64,000 nucleotides of DNA from Omphiscola glabra (taxonomy: Eukaryota; Mollusca; Gastropoda; Lymnaeidae): NCBI GenBank assembly GCA_964017045.1, contig OZ024807.1, positions 6,808,481 to 6,872,480 of the forward strand, in the 5' to 3' direction. The notes under the pieces are model-generated. The model saw only the letters and a list, made by a program, of their open reading frames with translations. It made no database searches and was not told where the DNA came from. Position numbers and translations under genes: made by a program. Numbering within the stretch: position 1 is the first letter of the stretch; every line of letters starts with the position of its first letter. Below, one piece after another: positions 1 to 10,930 of the stretch.

Positions 1-12
1 AGACAAAGAGAA

Positions 13-70
13 ACACAAAAGTAGACACAGCACAAAAGTAGACACAACGCAAAAGTAGAAAAAGCACACA
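13..70. repeat. Short imperfect tandem repeat
   Basis: About three imperfect copies of a 15-18 bp unit containing ACAAAAGTAGACAC, A-rich on the plus strand. The array may begin upstream of the window. Confidence 0.5.
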
Positions 71-239
71 AAACAACACAAAAAAGGGGATACAAGACAA
101 ATAAGCAGATATAAGACAAAGACACACTTTAGACACACCAACCGATATTCTACTTTTCAAAGTTATTTTCTGCTAGCCGTAGGGCCTATAAAACCGTCAC
201 GTGATCATCAAGTATTTAAACGTGTCATAAGTCTTGTGT

Positions 240-498
240 TAATCCCTATCCATCAATCATATGTTTATCCCTATCAATTTATCTTGTGTGCACCACTATC
301 CATTAATCGCGTGTTTATCCATTAATCTTGTGTGCATCACTATCCATTAATATTGTGTTTATCCACATCCATTACTCTTGTGTTTATCGATATCCATTAA
401 TCGTAAGTTTACACCTAACCATTAATCTTGTGTTTATCCCTATCCATTAATATTGTGTTTATACATGCCCACTAATCTTGCGTTTACCCATATCCAGA
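240..498. repeat. Minisatellite, ~30-bp unit
   Basis: Eight or nine diverged copies of a unit built around ATCCATTAATCTTGTGTTTA. Copies differ by substitutions and small indels, so the array is old. No reading frame crosses it. Confidence 0.75.
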
Positions 499-1138
499 TA
501 CACTTTAAAACATAATTTCTTGATAACATTACTACGGTCTCGAGTGTTCCCTACAAACGTTGTATCCTGATCTCAGCCACGTACCATTGTCGTGCACATC
601 CCTTGGCATGCTAGGTCGTCTCATCTTACATCTGCTGTACATAGGGTAGCACACGGCGAGAGCTTTAAAGATTTCACGAGTTCGGGGGCTTTAGCTTCTC
701 CCTATCTCACTTTCACTTGAAAAGCCCGCACGTCCAGCGGTTCTGAGATGAAAATTAATAAATAATAACAATGCTTTAGTTATGGGCGCATTGTCAGTGG
801 CCAAACGGCATGACTGTTAGACATTATAGTCTTACGTTGAGTTTAAATAAAACAACAGTGGTCGAAAATGGGTGGAAGCATTTATATGGAGAAAAAAAAA
901 ACACAGAAAATAATCATAACAAAATACACAGACACACAAATAGTGGTTAGAAGTTAAAAAAAAAAATTAATAAATAATAATAATAAGGAGAAAAAAAGAC
1001 AAAAAATTAAGTGTCTAAAATTTGGATTAAGGGTTGCTTGTAATGTTCTTTCATGTTACCTGACAAGATTCACGATAAATTCACGGATGGATTCATGAAG
1101 TAGATAAAAACAATATCACAGCACAATCACATACACTG
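499..1138. other. AT-rich stretch, nothing recognised
   Basis: Unique-looking AT-rich sequence with short A and AAT tracts (about 890-1010). No coding frame, RNA gene or transposon end recognised. Confidence 0.5.
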
Positions 1139-1375
1139 GTGGCTGGGGTCCTGTTCCGGGTTGAAGGAGGGGGGCAAGGAAGGGGAAAGGATGGGGACAA
1201 AGAGGGGGGGGGGCAAGGACGGTACAAAGAGGGGGAAAAGAAGGGTGGGACAAGGAAGGGAACAAGGAACGGGGCAATGAGGGGGACCAGGAGGGGACAC
1301 ACAGGGGGCAATGAAGGGGGACAATTGGGAAAAGAAGGGTGGGACAAGGAAAGGGACAAGGAAGGCGATGAGTTC
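1139..1375. repeat. G-rich polypurine minisatellite
   Basis: Degenerate repeats of GGGACAAGGAAGGGG-type units, almost wholly purine on the plus strand, with a run of about ten G near 1206. Frames on both strands across it are repeat artefacts. Confidence 0.7.
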
Positions 1376-1925
1376 AATTGTATTTAGTTGAGAAATTAAA
1401 AAAAAACAATTTGTCGTTCACCGATGCTTACATTTTTAAAAAATGGTATGATTAATTAGAACTTTTTTTTTTTCATGTTCAAACTAAGCTAGATTCAAAA
1501 ACAGTATGTCAGATAAGCCTCTCGCCTACGCCACGCTTTGGTTTAAATTTAAAAACAATAAACAACAGATATGTTGAAATATATACGAGACAATAGCGTC
1601 TCCGGATCATGTATACTTTCTTCACTAAGAACATTTAACATTTCCACAATGAATTGAATTCCATAAATAGCTTTTTAGAAGGAAAAAAAAATTAAACTGT
1701 TTTTTAATTGTGTCATTAAGAACGTATCAACTAGCGGTCAACAATCATGCTGTCTGGCTTATATCACGTATACGATGCACGATTTTCTTCTTTTTTTTTC
1801 TCACCTTTTTTTCTTCTTTTTTTTTATTCGCCCTCATCAATGTCTCGATGTCTGCTTCTACTCCCAATTCAGAGGGACCATATTGTTAAACAATATCTGA
1901 GTTTCAATGTTACGTGCTTGCTTCA
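1376..1925. other. AT- and T-rich stretch, nothing recognised
   Basis: Low-complexity AT-rich DNA with T/C tracts at about 1785-1830. No feature supported. Confidence 0.45.
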
Positions 1926-2110
1926 CATTTATTTGTCTTGTATTCCGACTTCTATCATATGTGTATGTCTTGTATCCCGACTCCTATCATATGTGTATGT
2001 CTTGTATCCCGACTCATATCATATGTGTATGTCTTGCATACCGACTACAACATGTGTATGTCCTGTATCCCGACTCCAACATGTGTGTATGTCTTGTATC
2101 CCGACTACTG
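1926..2110. repeat. Minisatellite, 32/30-bp unit
   Basis: About six copies with core TCTTGTATCCCGACT. The ATATG-containing copies are spaced 32 bp (starts at 1956, 1988, 2020); later copies are about 30 bp. Three overlapping plus-strand frames here are repeat by-products. Confidence 0.85.
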
Positions 2111-2154
2111 TATCGTCATCGTTCTTGAAGTGCTGCACTAATTTCAACTTGATT

Positions 2155-2358
2155 GAGACATGCGCACTTGGTTGGAGGTGCATAGTTCATGCTCACTTGG
2201 TTGGAGGTGCAGAGTTCATGCGCACTTAATTGGAGGTGCAGAGTTCATGCTCACTTTGTTGGAGGTGCAGAGTTTATGCGCACTTAATTGGAGGTGCATA
2301 GTTCACGCTCACTTTGTTGGAGGTGCAGAGTTCATGCGCACTTGGTTGGAGGTGCTGG
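2155..2358. repeat. Minisatellite, 29-bp unit
   Basis: Seven copies of a unit with core GGAGGTGCAGAGTTCATG; starts at 2174 and 2203 give the 29-bp period. It follows the preceding array after about 45 bp. Confidence 0.85.
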
Positions 2359-2849
2359 TGTTATCAGAAATGAGCTGGGCTTATTGGCGGAGCTTCTTGG
2401 AATAGATCTGTACATCTGGCTATACTACTATTTCTTTGAAATTAGCTCTTACACTATATGTTTCTTTTCATAGTATATTATAGAAGCCACCCACAGAAAC
2501 CGAGGGCAAAATTTCAATACTTTTATTGTTTTAGGAAAAAATAGTCATTCCGATAGTCATGTAACATTTCTTCTTTTCCCAGTTATATATTTATTGTTTT
2601 CAGATACACCCCGACATGGTCACTCAAGATGTCAGGCCAATGATTTTACACACATCAATGCATTACTGCAATAACTTTAAATGTGTATATTTGTATTGGA
2701 AATATAAACAATCACTGCTCATCCAATAAATAAAGAGTATTACCATGTCACTCAAAATTATATTTGAAGACGACCAAGGCGAATTTCAACTTGTGTAGTT
2801 GCCTTGACTTGCGTTGAATTGTTTAAATTGTGGGAGAGTTGCTCAATTC
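2359..2849. other. No recognised feature
   Basis: AT-rich sequence without repeats or coding signal that I can recognise. Confidence 0.4.
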
Positions 2850-3052
2850 GTCAGCCTCACTCACTCGTCCTTGCCTGTCGTATCTATGTCATACAGCCTA
2901 CGGGACTCCGTCTCCGGGTTGTTATTTCAGAGTTTACCAGCTCTTAGAGGAGTTGTCCATCCATTCCGGGATGTTGGTGATGTTTTTGAGCTCGAGTCCA
3001 TTAGCTTTGTATTGATTCATTTTAGACCACTCGGCCACCCAGCACTCCAACT
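2850..3052 (-). mobile_element. tRNA-derived SINE, copy 1
   Basis: On the minus strand the element begins near 3045 with a leucine/serine-tRNA-like A-box region, TGGCCGAGTGGTCTAAA (3023-3039). About 120 bp downstream comes a body segment (2893-2922, minus strand CCCGGAGACGGAGTCCCGTA) that recurs after a similar tRNA head at 37481-37572. A tRNA-like promoter plus a shared non-tRNA body is the usual SINE layout. This copy carries extra sequence between head and body. The exact 3' end and TSD were not found. Confidence 0.65.
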
Positions 3053-3109
3053 TATACAAGTTTCCTCAATCCATAGATTCATACGACCCCCACCCTTTCC
3101 CCTTATTTG

Positions 3110-3890
3110 AACAATTTAAGATCCCACCCTAATTTTACATGCTTGCCAATATGGCTGGCGAAGTAGTCGCGCCTTTTATAATTCATTATCTATATTAATC
3201 CGCCACACGATTTCTGATTTCTGGGTGTGTTTTAATCTGCTGGCAAAGCACTATTAAACTTCATGGCGTTACAGCTGTAGTCTTTGATTTATAATGAAAT
3301 ACGATCTCGCGGATCTAAACACACACCAGCCGCACCGTTGTCGCACTGGCCTCGAAAATGAGGCATCCTTGTAAGCGCTACTTAAAACAGGAATCTCGCT
3401 TTCATTGCCATTTAATATATGGATACTATACATCTCCATCCACATATTATCTATCGTGTCTCAAGACGGCGTGGTCGTAAAGAGGAGCCAAATTAAATAT
3501 TGAGGCGCAGTGTCCAAAAACAATTGAGCGTTGTCAAGATTCACGAGCTTAAATCGACATTTTCAGAGATCTCGGGTTTCGAAGGAGATTGAGACGACTT
3601 TGTCTACATTAATGGAGTTGCTTCTTGACTGATTTAATAGACTAATGTTTTGAGTAATTTAATCACTTATTGCGTGCAAAGTAAAAAATAAAGTTGTAGA
3701 GACTGAAGAGGTGAATTAGTTTAGTGTAGAAACCAATACCTCGGGAACAGATGGTTACTTAGCGACACATGATGACCAAGCAGCCGTTCACGGAAAATGC
3801 GTGTGACCGTATGGCCGTTCCATTGACCAATGACAAACTGGTGACCGGTCACCCGTTCTGTCGGCAGCTGGGTTTTGTGAGAGAGAGAGA
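3110..3890. other. No recognised feature
   Basis: Mixed-composition unique-looking DNA, several stop codons per frame, no repeat structure seen. Confidence 0.4.
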
Positions 3891-3892
3891 TT

Positions 3893-4035
3893 GGCACTTT
3901 TCACATGTCGTTTGTGAGACATTGGTACTTTTCATATATCGTTTGTGAGAGATTGGTACTTTTCATATGTCGTTTGTGAGAGATTGGTAATTTACATATG
4001 TCGTTAGGGATATATTGATACTTTTCATGTCGTTT
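3893..4035. repeat. Minisatellite, 31-bp unit
   Basis: Four copies with core TTTGTGAGAGATTGGTACTT; unit starts at 3911 and 3942. The last copy is diverged. Confidence 0.8.
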
Positions 4036-4204
4036 TCTAATACGACAACATCAATATCTAGGTTCTTGTAGCTGAAAAGTCGACTATGACCTACCTGAAT
4101 TAAGACACGCTGTACAACATCGCTGTCATGCTTAAAGTGGTCAAGCGCGCATCGGCACTGGACCAGTCCGTGCCAACACACCTGACCACAGCAGGCGAAC
4201 GTTT

Positions 4205-4268
4205 TAGTTTCCTGGTCCCTCCCCGTCTAGATTCCGGGTCCCTCCCCGTCTAGATTCCGGGTCCCTCC
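4205..4268. repeat. Short tandem repeat, 23-bp unit
   Basis: About 2.6 near-identical copies of GGTCCCTCCCCGTCTAGATT plus three bases, followed at 4290-4360 by two copies of a ~36-bp unit containing ACTTACCATAA. Confidence 0.8.
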
Positions 4269-4360
4269 CCCTTTAAAAGCTGAATAAGACTTACCATAAC
4301 AATTTAGTGATTATTGTTTTTAAAGACTTACCATAATAACATAATGATTATTGTTTTTTT

Positions 4361-5148
4361 TTAAATGCGTGACTAAATTAACTTTACATATCATCACGAC
4401 CCTTTAACAATTATCTCCTCTTTAGTGGAGCTACTTCCGCCTTCTATTCCCACCCCTCTTGCCCAGTGTTTTCCCATCACATACTCTCTATCTTATCCTC
4501 CGTATTTTATCTCCAGGCGATTGTGAGACGATAAAACCGTTACTAAACAAGGCTGACTGGCTTTTGTTTCGACACGTCGGCATACATTATTCAATCTGTT
4601 TTCCAGTTCGGGACTCGAGCGCGTGACCCATGAGACGCAGAGTGACCCAGATAAAAGAATACCGGACCGTTATTAAATGATGAGATTCATTTAATCTTAA
4701 GGATCACAAACAACAAAAGACCCTGCCTTATGGGGGAAAAAAAAGAGGGTTGGTGGAACCAGATTTGGTAATGTTTTCCATTGGTGTCCTCTAAATGGAT
4801 TATTAGCTTTTGATTAGAAAACAAGTCTACGACTCCAGCTCCGGGCAAGTGACGAAATTAAAAAAAATTAAAAATGATAAAATGTGAGATGGACGTCATG
4901 ACGAAATCTAGTTAAGGGGTGGGATAGGTTGGGGGGAAGGGTCCAGACATGGTTACGACAGTGTTTTACCGGGTGAGAGATCGTTCTAAAATTGCGCTGT
5001 AAGTGTTATTGATTTTAGATTTTTTTAAGTTTTCGGAAATACCCCTAAATGCGCACTGAAAACTAAAGTTTCTTTTTTGTTTTTAATATTAATATTCATC
5101 TGGATTTCCCCTTCTATTTCGTATCTCGTGTATTTATAACGCATTTGG
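4361..5148. other. No recognised feature
   Basis: AT-rich with G tracts near 4920-4940. No coding frame or repeat recognised. Confidence 0.4.
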
Positions 5149-5765
5149 TGTAACTCGTGGACTGCTTCTTAATTTACTGCTTCCCAATACTAATTGGTAT
5201 TGAGAGTGTATTACAAATAAGTATGTATGTTTGAAAGAAAGTATGGTTTACTAATGAGTTCACTAGCGCGCAAGATGTAATTCCCCATAACTGCGCTAAA
5301 TAATTTTTTTGTATATAAAGCAATTGCGTTTGGTGCGTAATATTTTCTTTTCGGAAAATGAAATCGCTTGAATTGAAGTATGGTGTAAAAAATATTCGGT
5401 TCAAAAGTGGTTGGGACATCAGAATATTTAATATAGTTCATGGGCGTGAAATAAAAAAGTGTGCAGTGACGTATCATGGGGGGAAGGGGTGTAGCAAAAA
5501 TTGGTATTCTTAAATGTGCGTTACTTGAGTTCAAATTTTGTCAAGTAAATTTAGTAGATGGGAAGTTCACGCATTGCAGCCGCCAATTTTTGGCGGGCTA
5601 TATCTAGTAGATGGAAGTTCACGCATTGCTGCCGCCAATGTTTGGCGGGCTATATCTAGTAGATGGGAAGTTCACGCATTGCTGCCACCAATCTTTTGCG
5701 GGCTATATCTAGTAGATGGGAAGTTCACGCATTGCTGCCGCCAATGTTTGGCGGGCTATTTCTGG
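5149..5765 (+). mobile_element. Dispersed repeat R1, copy A (with amplified 3' end)
   Basis: Shares long, clearly alignable sequence with 9957-10420 and, less closely, with 32230-32557. Landmarks in order: ACTCGTGGACTGCTTC (5153), GCGTTTGGTGCGTAATATTT (5325-5344), TTGGGACATCAGAATATTTA (5411-5430), GTGCAGTGACGTATCA (5461-5476) followed by a G-rich run, and a terminal block containing GGAAGTTCACGCATTGC and GGCGGGCTAT. No protein is encoded, so it is probably a non-autonomous element; class unknown. In copy C the terminal block is followed by an A-rich tail, which hints at a retroelement 3' end. Here that block is tandemly repeated four times. Confidence 0.8.
5554..5765. repeat. 53-bp tandem repeat derived from the R1 3' end
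   Basis: Four copies (starts 5554, 5607, 5659, 5712) of the terminal R1 block, which occurs once in each other R1 copy. One unit has lost a G (52 bp). The 86-codon frame across it is an artefact. Confidence 0.9.
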
Positions 5766-5772
5766 TGTCATA

Positions 5773-6216
5773 TTAAAAGCATAAATAACACTTTTTAAAT
5801 TCAATACCTTTTCGATTCTGTTTACGTGATTTTTGAGATTTGTCCGTCGGCTGGACGAGAACTGCTCTAATCATTCGATTGGTGGGGGGGGGGGGGGGTG
5901 GCAGCTGATTCTTTCTGTGGTTGCGCAGCTGGGAGATGATACCTATTCTGGAACGAGATGCTCTTGTGCAATAAGTGCAAAGGACAGGTGAGACATCACC
6001 AGGTGCTATAGTGACCCGGGATTCTCTAGACTGTCGCTCGTGATCTTCGGAGCTGTTCTGTTGGCCTTGTGTTGCACGTACCGAGGACCGCCCGAGAGGT
6101 TCAATTCCTTTCTGTTTGCTTCGGTCCCACGTGATCGTGTTTAGGCAGACGGCTGACAATGACGTTTTCGTGGCATCTTTGAGGTCATGTCCTTGATACA
6201 TTTGAATTGTTTTCAT
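5773..6216 (-). pseudogene. LINE ORF C-terminus with zinc-finger-like motif (lineage E)
   Basis: An open 147-codon minus-strand frame matches the C-terminal tail of a widespread invertebrate non-LTR retrotransposon polyprotein (endonuclease plus RT). Recognisable parts: a stretch resembling the post-RT segment (TSLSAVCLNTITWDRSKQK, about residues 18-36), a linker with SSVRA, then the finger-like motif CTYCTRASRSRIGIISQLR. In this family the motif is normally Cys-Cys-His-His with SRIGLxSHLRTH; here the first histidine position is Q, so the finger is probably damaged. Endonuclease and RT domains are absent, meaning a 5'-truncated copy, the usual product of incomplete target-primed reverse transcription. 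It sits between the R1-derived array and a 28-bp minisatellite. Not a host gene. Clade not assigned. Confidence 0.75.
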
Positions 6217-6221
6217 GCCGT

Positions 6222-6912
6222 TTGAATATCTGATTGGTAATCTTATTATGTGTGTATCTGATTGGTAATCTTAGTATGTGTGCATCTGATTGGTAATCTT
6301 AGTATTTGTATATCTGATTGGTAATCATATTATGTGTGCATCTGATTGGTAATCTTAGTATGTGTATATATGATTGTTAATCTTAGTATGTGTATATCTG
6401 ATTGTTAATCTTAGTATGTGTGTATCTGATTGGTAATCTTAGTATGTGTAACTCTGAGTGTTAATCTTAGAATGTGTATATCTGATTGGTAATCTTAGTA
6501 TGTGTATATCTGATTGTTAATCTTAGTATGTGTATATCTGATTGTTAATCTTAGTATGTGTATATCTGATTGTTAATCTTAGTATGTGTATATCTGATTG
6601 TTAATCTTATTATGTGTACATCTGATTGGTAATCTTAGTATGTGTACATCTGATTGGTAATCTTAGTATGTGTATATCTGATTGGTAATCTTAGTATGTG
6701 TGTATCTGATTGGTAATCTTAGTATGTGTATATCTGATTGGTAATCTTAGTATGTGTGTATCTGATTAGTAATCTTAGTATGTGTATATCTGATTGGTAA
6801 TCTTAGTATGTGTATATCTGATTGGTAATCTTAGTATGTGTGTATCTGATTGGTAATCTTAGTATGTGTGTATCTGATTGGTAATCTTAGTATGTGTATA
6901 TCTGATTGGCAG
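6222..6912. repeat. Minisatellite, 28-bp unit, ~25 copies
   Basis: Unit core TCTGATTGGTAATCTTAGTA; starts at 6676 and 6704 give the period. Variants GATTGGTAA/GATTGTTAA and GTGTGTATC/GTGTATATC are mixed in short blocks, as expected from local unit homogenisation. Repeats are adjacent with no spacers, so this is not CRISPR-like. Confidence 0.95.
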
Positions 6913-7420
6913 ATCACTGATGATTTCCCTTTACACATGACACATACAGAATAGTGAATCGTTCACCAAAACACTCAGGGAAATATGTTTCATTAGAATG
7001 TATTTTACGTTCAGTTCCCTTCTTTCGTTTGAATCCTCGCCCCACTCCTCGTCATAGATGACACTTTGACCAATCATTTACATTCATTAAGACCACGCGG
7101 ACCAATGAAATTGCGGCAAAATGAAGCAATTTTGAGATCACCTTCAGACGATATGAGTCAGTCTTGACCATTCCTGAAGACTCCGTGATGACGTGATAGG
7201 CATAAACGACATTTTATTTTTTCAAACCAATCCGACGCTATTAATTGTGTGTCTTGACCAATGAGATTGCTCTGAAGTGTTGTGATGTAATTGAGTGTGG
7301 ATAGCCCCACGTTGCGTCGGTAATACATTATAAAGTCAATTTATGGAAATTCCCGGTCTAAAAAAAATCCACGTCGGTCACGGTTTTATAATCAGCCACC
7401 TGACCTTTTTTTATGAAATA
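6913..7420. other. No recognised feature
   Basis: Unique-looking sequence with several GACCAAT/ACCAATGA motifs (7070-7270) but no defined repeat or coding frame. Confidence 0.4.
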
Positions 7421-7600
7421 GACTTGACCACTCGATCACGGCTGAGGATCTCGTGGTGACCATCTCTTCCGAAGTTGAACAGCTCTTGGCTCCGGCGCCC
7501 GGCAGTGGACTTCGGACAACAATGGTGAACAAGTTGTCTGCCCAGGCAGAATGGTGTAGCAGCTCTCTGCCCTCCCCTAACCTTCCACAAAAAAACAAAA
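7421..7600 (-). other. GC-rich patch, possible interspersed repeat fragment
   Basis: A GC-rich island in AT-rich surroundings. Its minus-strand translation (SPLPGAGAKSCSTS) and DNA resemble part of the patch at 8530-8700 (minus strand VGAGAKSSAASV), and more weakly 17765-17980. It may be one body of an interspersed repeat. No function assigned. Confidence 0.3.
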
Positions 7601-7743
7601 AAAAAACAACTGATGTGGTGATGTTCTGCCATGAAAACAAATGTTAAGATGTCTGGGTTTTTCGTTTAGTTTTTTTTAGCCGTGCAATTTGGAGTAGAAG
7701 ATGTCTGTCAATTCAAACCGATGCAGTAATTATATATCTAATC

Positions 7744-7983
7744 AAACTAGCTGTCACTTCTTCTACTTCTTCTTCTTCGTATGCCTTTTCACCCAGTTTG
7801 GGTCATAGACGGTCCACAGGTAATTTCCATTCTTCACGGGCCTGTGCTTTCCTTTCCAGTTGCTTTCAGGTGTATCCCATATTTTGCGTGTCTGCCTTTA
7901 GCTCGCGTCTCCGTGTATTCTTTGGCATTCCTCTATTTCCATTTTCCCCGTGGATTCCATGTGAGGATTTTTAAACTAGTTGT
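7744..7983 (-). mobile_element. 5'-truncated LINE, lineage A, with 11-bp TSD
   Basis: On the minus strand from about 7965 down: TWNPRGKWK, a frame shift, then NTRRRELKADTQNMGYT, a stop, QLERKAQAREEWKLPVDRL, and a tail of GAA repeats (plus strand TTC repeats at 7757-7780). This is the C-terminal signature of a common invertebrate endonuclease/RT LINE, also present on the plus strand at 26.83-27.82 kb. The insertion is bounded by AAACTAGCTGT (7744-7754) and AAACTAGTTGT (7973-7983), a TSD with one mismatch. Only about 200 bp of the 3' end was copied. The plus-strand 80-codon frame is a shadow. Confidence 0.85.
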
Positions 7984-8063
7984 TTGCCCAACAAAATTAA
8001 TGACGCCAGTCTCTGGTCAATAAAATATAACATTAAATGCACACGTTTACAACAAATACTAAT

Positions 8064-8161
8064 GTAACATGACACAAGGTGCAATGACTGCTATACGTAA
8101 CATGACACAAGGTGCAATGACTGCTATACGTAACATGACACAAGGTGCAATGACTGCTATG
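8064..8161. repeat. 33-bp tandem repeat, 3 copies
   Basis: Three essentially identical copies (starts 8064, 8097, 8130) containing ACATGACACAAGGTGCAATG. Near identity indicates recent expansion. Confidence 0.9.
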
Positions 8162-8529
8162 AGCCCGTCTCCTCATTTCATGTTAAAAAAAATAAGCAGA
8201 ATGATGGGACGCAGTTATTGTACTACATATGAATAACCCCATCTCCATCTCCGAAAACATGTATTCGTGAAGTGTTTTATTCATGTTCTTTAGGCTCCAA
8301 CGCTGAACTCTGTAACTTCAACACACCACCAGCCAGCCTTACTTCCGGGTGTAACAAAAATACACTCTACTGTAACTTCAATTGATTTACCTTCCCCACC
8401 CACCCAACCCCCCCCCCCCCCCAAAATACAAAAATAGTGAGAACATTACACCCCTGCTGGGCGGTCATTAACATTTAAACAGCAATTTGTATTCAACCCC
8501 TGTCCAGCAAAATGAAACCAGACCATTTT

Positions 8530-8740
8530 CATAGATACAGTTACAGAGGCAGCAGAGCTCTTCGCCCCGGCTCCGACACGAGGGCAAAGAGGTATCGAGC
8601 CGGGACGCGAGTAATCGACTTGCAGTCGTTTCACTCGGAAATTCAATGTGCCCGGCTACTTTCCCCAGGTCAGTAGTCCGGATGGTCCATAATTGAATTC
8701 GCAAATCCGTCGACGGCCGGAATCGCTGACACAGACTTGG
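8530..8740 (-). other. GC-rich patch with tRNA-like segment
   Basis: The minus strand contains GGCTCGATACC (rc of 8591-8601), close to a pol III B box, preceded by an anticodon-arm-like CGACTGCAAGTCG with GCA in the loop (cysteine-like). The A-box match is weak and a full cloverleaf cannot be drawn, so at best this is a decayed tRNA-like SINE head. Body sequence resembles 7421-7600. Confidence 0.3.
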
Positions 8741-8879
8741 TTCCGGGGGGGAGGCGGCACTGTTGTGACGTTTTGAGGTTTCCGTTGAGATATGGCGTGG
8801 GCATCTTTACAATGGAAGAAGATGAGTTGGGGGGGGGGGGGGGGTTTGGGGGTCTGGGGGAGGGGGGCGGGATATTTAT

Positions 8880-9956
8880 TTATGGTGATATTTTTGTGTG
8901 TTGAGGAAACGACAACATAAAAAGAAAAAAATAAATTAAAAACGCTATTGGTATTATAGAAGAAATGTTACAACAAGATATCAATTATATATTTCAGAGG
9001 GTTATATCTGTACACTTCAAAATTGTGACACACTAAATTTGAAAAGGGTGCTTCTGAATGAGTAAAAAAACATAATTTGGAAATAATTTTCTTTTTTTTT
9101 GCAAACCATGATTCTATTAATATTGTTTCTAGATTTAAAAAAAATCAGTTCTGGGTAAAAATAGACTCGCAAAACGCTGCAAAAAAAGTAAACAATATGG
9201 CGGATGAAAGAGGGAGGGTATATTTTTCCCCCCTTATTATTCAGTAATTACATTATTAATATTAAATAAAAGTTTTTATTGTTACATTTTTTTTAAATAA
9301 TCTAACTCCCAGAATGTCACAATTTGCCCTTTCCCCAGACATCCCCCATACTGCTCTCTTGATCCGCCGCTGTGTGTCTTAAAAATATATATTTCAATTT
9401 TAAAAAAAAAAAACCGGCTTATATCTTTGATGGATAAATGAATTTAAAATAAATTTAAAAAACAATATGCATTTCTAATGCAAAGCAACGCTGATCAAGA
9501 TTCTAATTTCTAAAGATCATGGCGGCAACATTTTAATAGAGTTTAAAAGATACAAACACAAATCTATCTGCTTAAAATATTTTTTTGTTTGTGTTTCGCA
9601 ATGTCAAAAAAAAAAAAAAAAAAAAGAAAGCGTTTAGATTTTCTAATCTAAACGTCTGATGGATGTTATTAGTTTGTTTTATTTTTCTGTGTTTTTGTAT
9701 AGAAATTGAAACATTTATTTCTCATTACCATTTTAATGACTCGGAACGTCAAACATTTTAAATTTTAAAAGCCCTAAATTAATTGTTTTGTTTTGTGCTT
9801 GTACGAGTATGAATTTAGGGTTAAACAAATATTATAATAATAATAAAAAAATGTTGTAGCCATTTAAATGAAATCTTTTAACATTTTTAATATATATATT
9901 ATATATATATATTTTTTTTAAATTTTTTTTTTATCTCTGTAATATTAAGCTTCTGA
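8880..9956. other. AT-rich stretch with A and T tracts
   Basis: Very AT-rich; A run at about 9605-9624, (AT)n near 9890-9915. No gene, no transposon end recognised. Confidence 0.45.
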
Positions 9957-10420
9957 TGTGACTCGTGGACTGCTTCATAATCAGCGCATTCGGTATTTAG
10001 AGTATGTACAGATAATTCTAAATGTTTGAAAGAAAGTGTGGTTCAATAATGAGTTCAATAGCGCGCAAAATATAATTCCCGATAACTACCTTAAATGAAT
10101 ATTTTTTTGTTAAAATAACGCAACTGCGTTTGGCGCGTAATATTTTCTTTTCGGAAAATGAAATCGTCTAAATTGAAGTATGGTGTAAAAATATTCGGTT
10201 TAAAAGTGGTTGGGACATCAGAATATTTAATATAGTTCATGGGCGTGAAATAAAAAAAGTGTGCAGTGACGTATCAGGGGGGGGGGGGGTAGGGGTATAG
10301 CAAAAATTTGAATTCTTAAATGTGCATTATTTGAGTTCATGTTTTGTCAAGTAACTTTAAGTAGATGGGAAGTTCACGCATTGCTGCCGCTAATGCTTGG
10401 CGGGCTATGTCTATAGTATA
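9957..10420 (+). mobile_element. Dispersed repeat R1, copy B
   Basis: Aligns along most of its length with copy A, including GACTCGTGGACTGCTTC (9960), TATTTTCTTTTCGGAAAATG (10140-10159), GTTGGGACATCAGAATATT, GTGCAGTGACGTATCA with a 13-base G run (about 10277-10289), and a single terminal block GGAAGTTCACGCATTGC...GGCGGGCTAT. It represents the un-amplified structure of the element. Confidence 0.8.
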
Positions 10421-10930
10421 TAATAATAGTAGTATTGTCAATCAAGTCAATGATGTTCAATAAAGAAGACAACTTAAAGACAATCTCATTGAATTGAAAT
10501 ATTTTCCACCAGTTATTGTGATGCTTACCTAAAAACTCCTAATGTTAGGCTGACTTCTAAATAAAAGGAGCACGTGGTAAATAATAAGGATACAGGAAAA
10601 GCATTTAATTAATTACCATTTCACTGTACAAACAAGCAGTGTTGAGGCCAGTGGATCCTCTTTTTAAATACAATTTCTATAAATGGTTAAGGGTGGGGGG
10701 ATGCCTTTAGGCCTGCCCTGTGACCCACAAGTTAATGATGTTATTCCCTGGAGCGGATCCCATGAGAATTGCACGTGCTTAGAACCACTGGTGTAAGCCG
10801 TTACTGTCGACTCGGGACGTTTCATTTATTCATGATTAGTCCAGATTTGACCTCATAACTGACAAATAAATCGCTGGACATGTAATTGTGTTTCCATTTC
10901 CAAATCACTGTGATGGGCGCGACATCTTTC
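10421..10930. other. No recognised feature
   Basis: Unique-looking AT-rich sequence leading into the 45-bp array. Confidence 0.4.

Noticed and set aside
735..752. hAT left end (CAGCGGTTCTGAGATG near 731)
   Set aside because: Only the first ten bases fit and no right end is present.
1747..2405. Several overlapping plus-strand frames up to 160 codons
   Set aside because: All lie across the 32-bp and 29-bp minisatellites and overlap in different phases.
6222..6912. CRISPR-like regularity of a 28-bp repeat
   Set aside because: Units are directly adjacent, with no unique spacers, in an animal-type genome. The 32-bp array at 24450-25042 fails for the same reason.
8560..8690. tRNA-Cys gene on the minus strand
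   Set aside because: A B-box-like word and GCA loop are present, but the anticodon stem has a mismatch and no acceptor stem or good A box is found.
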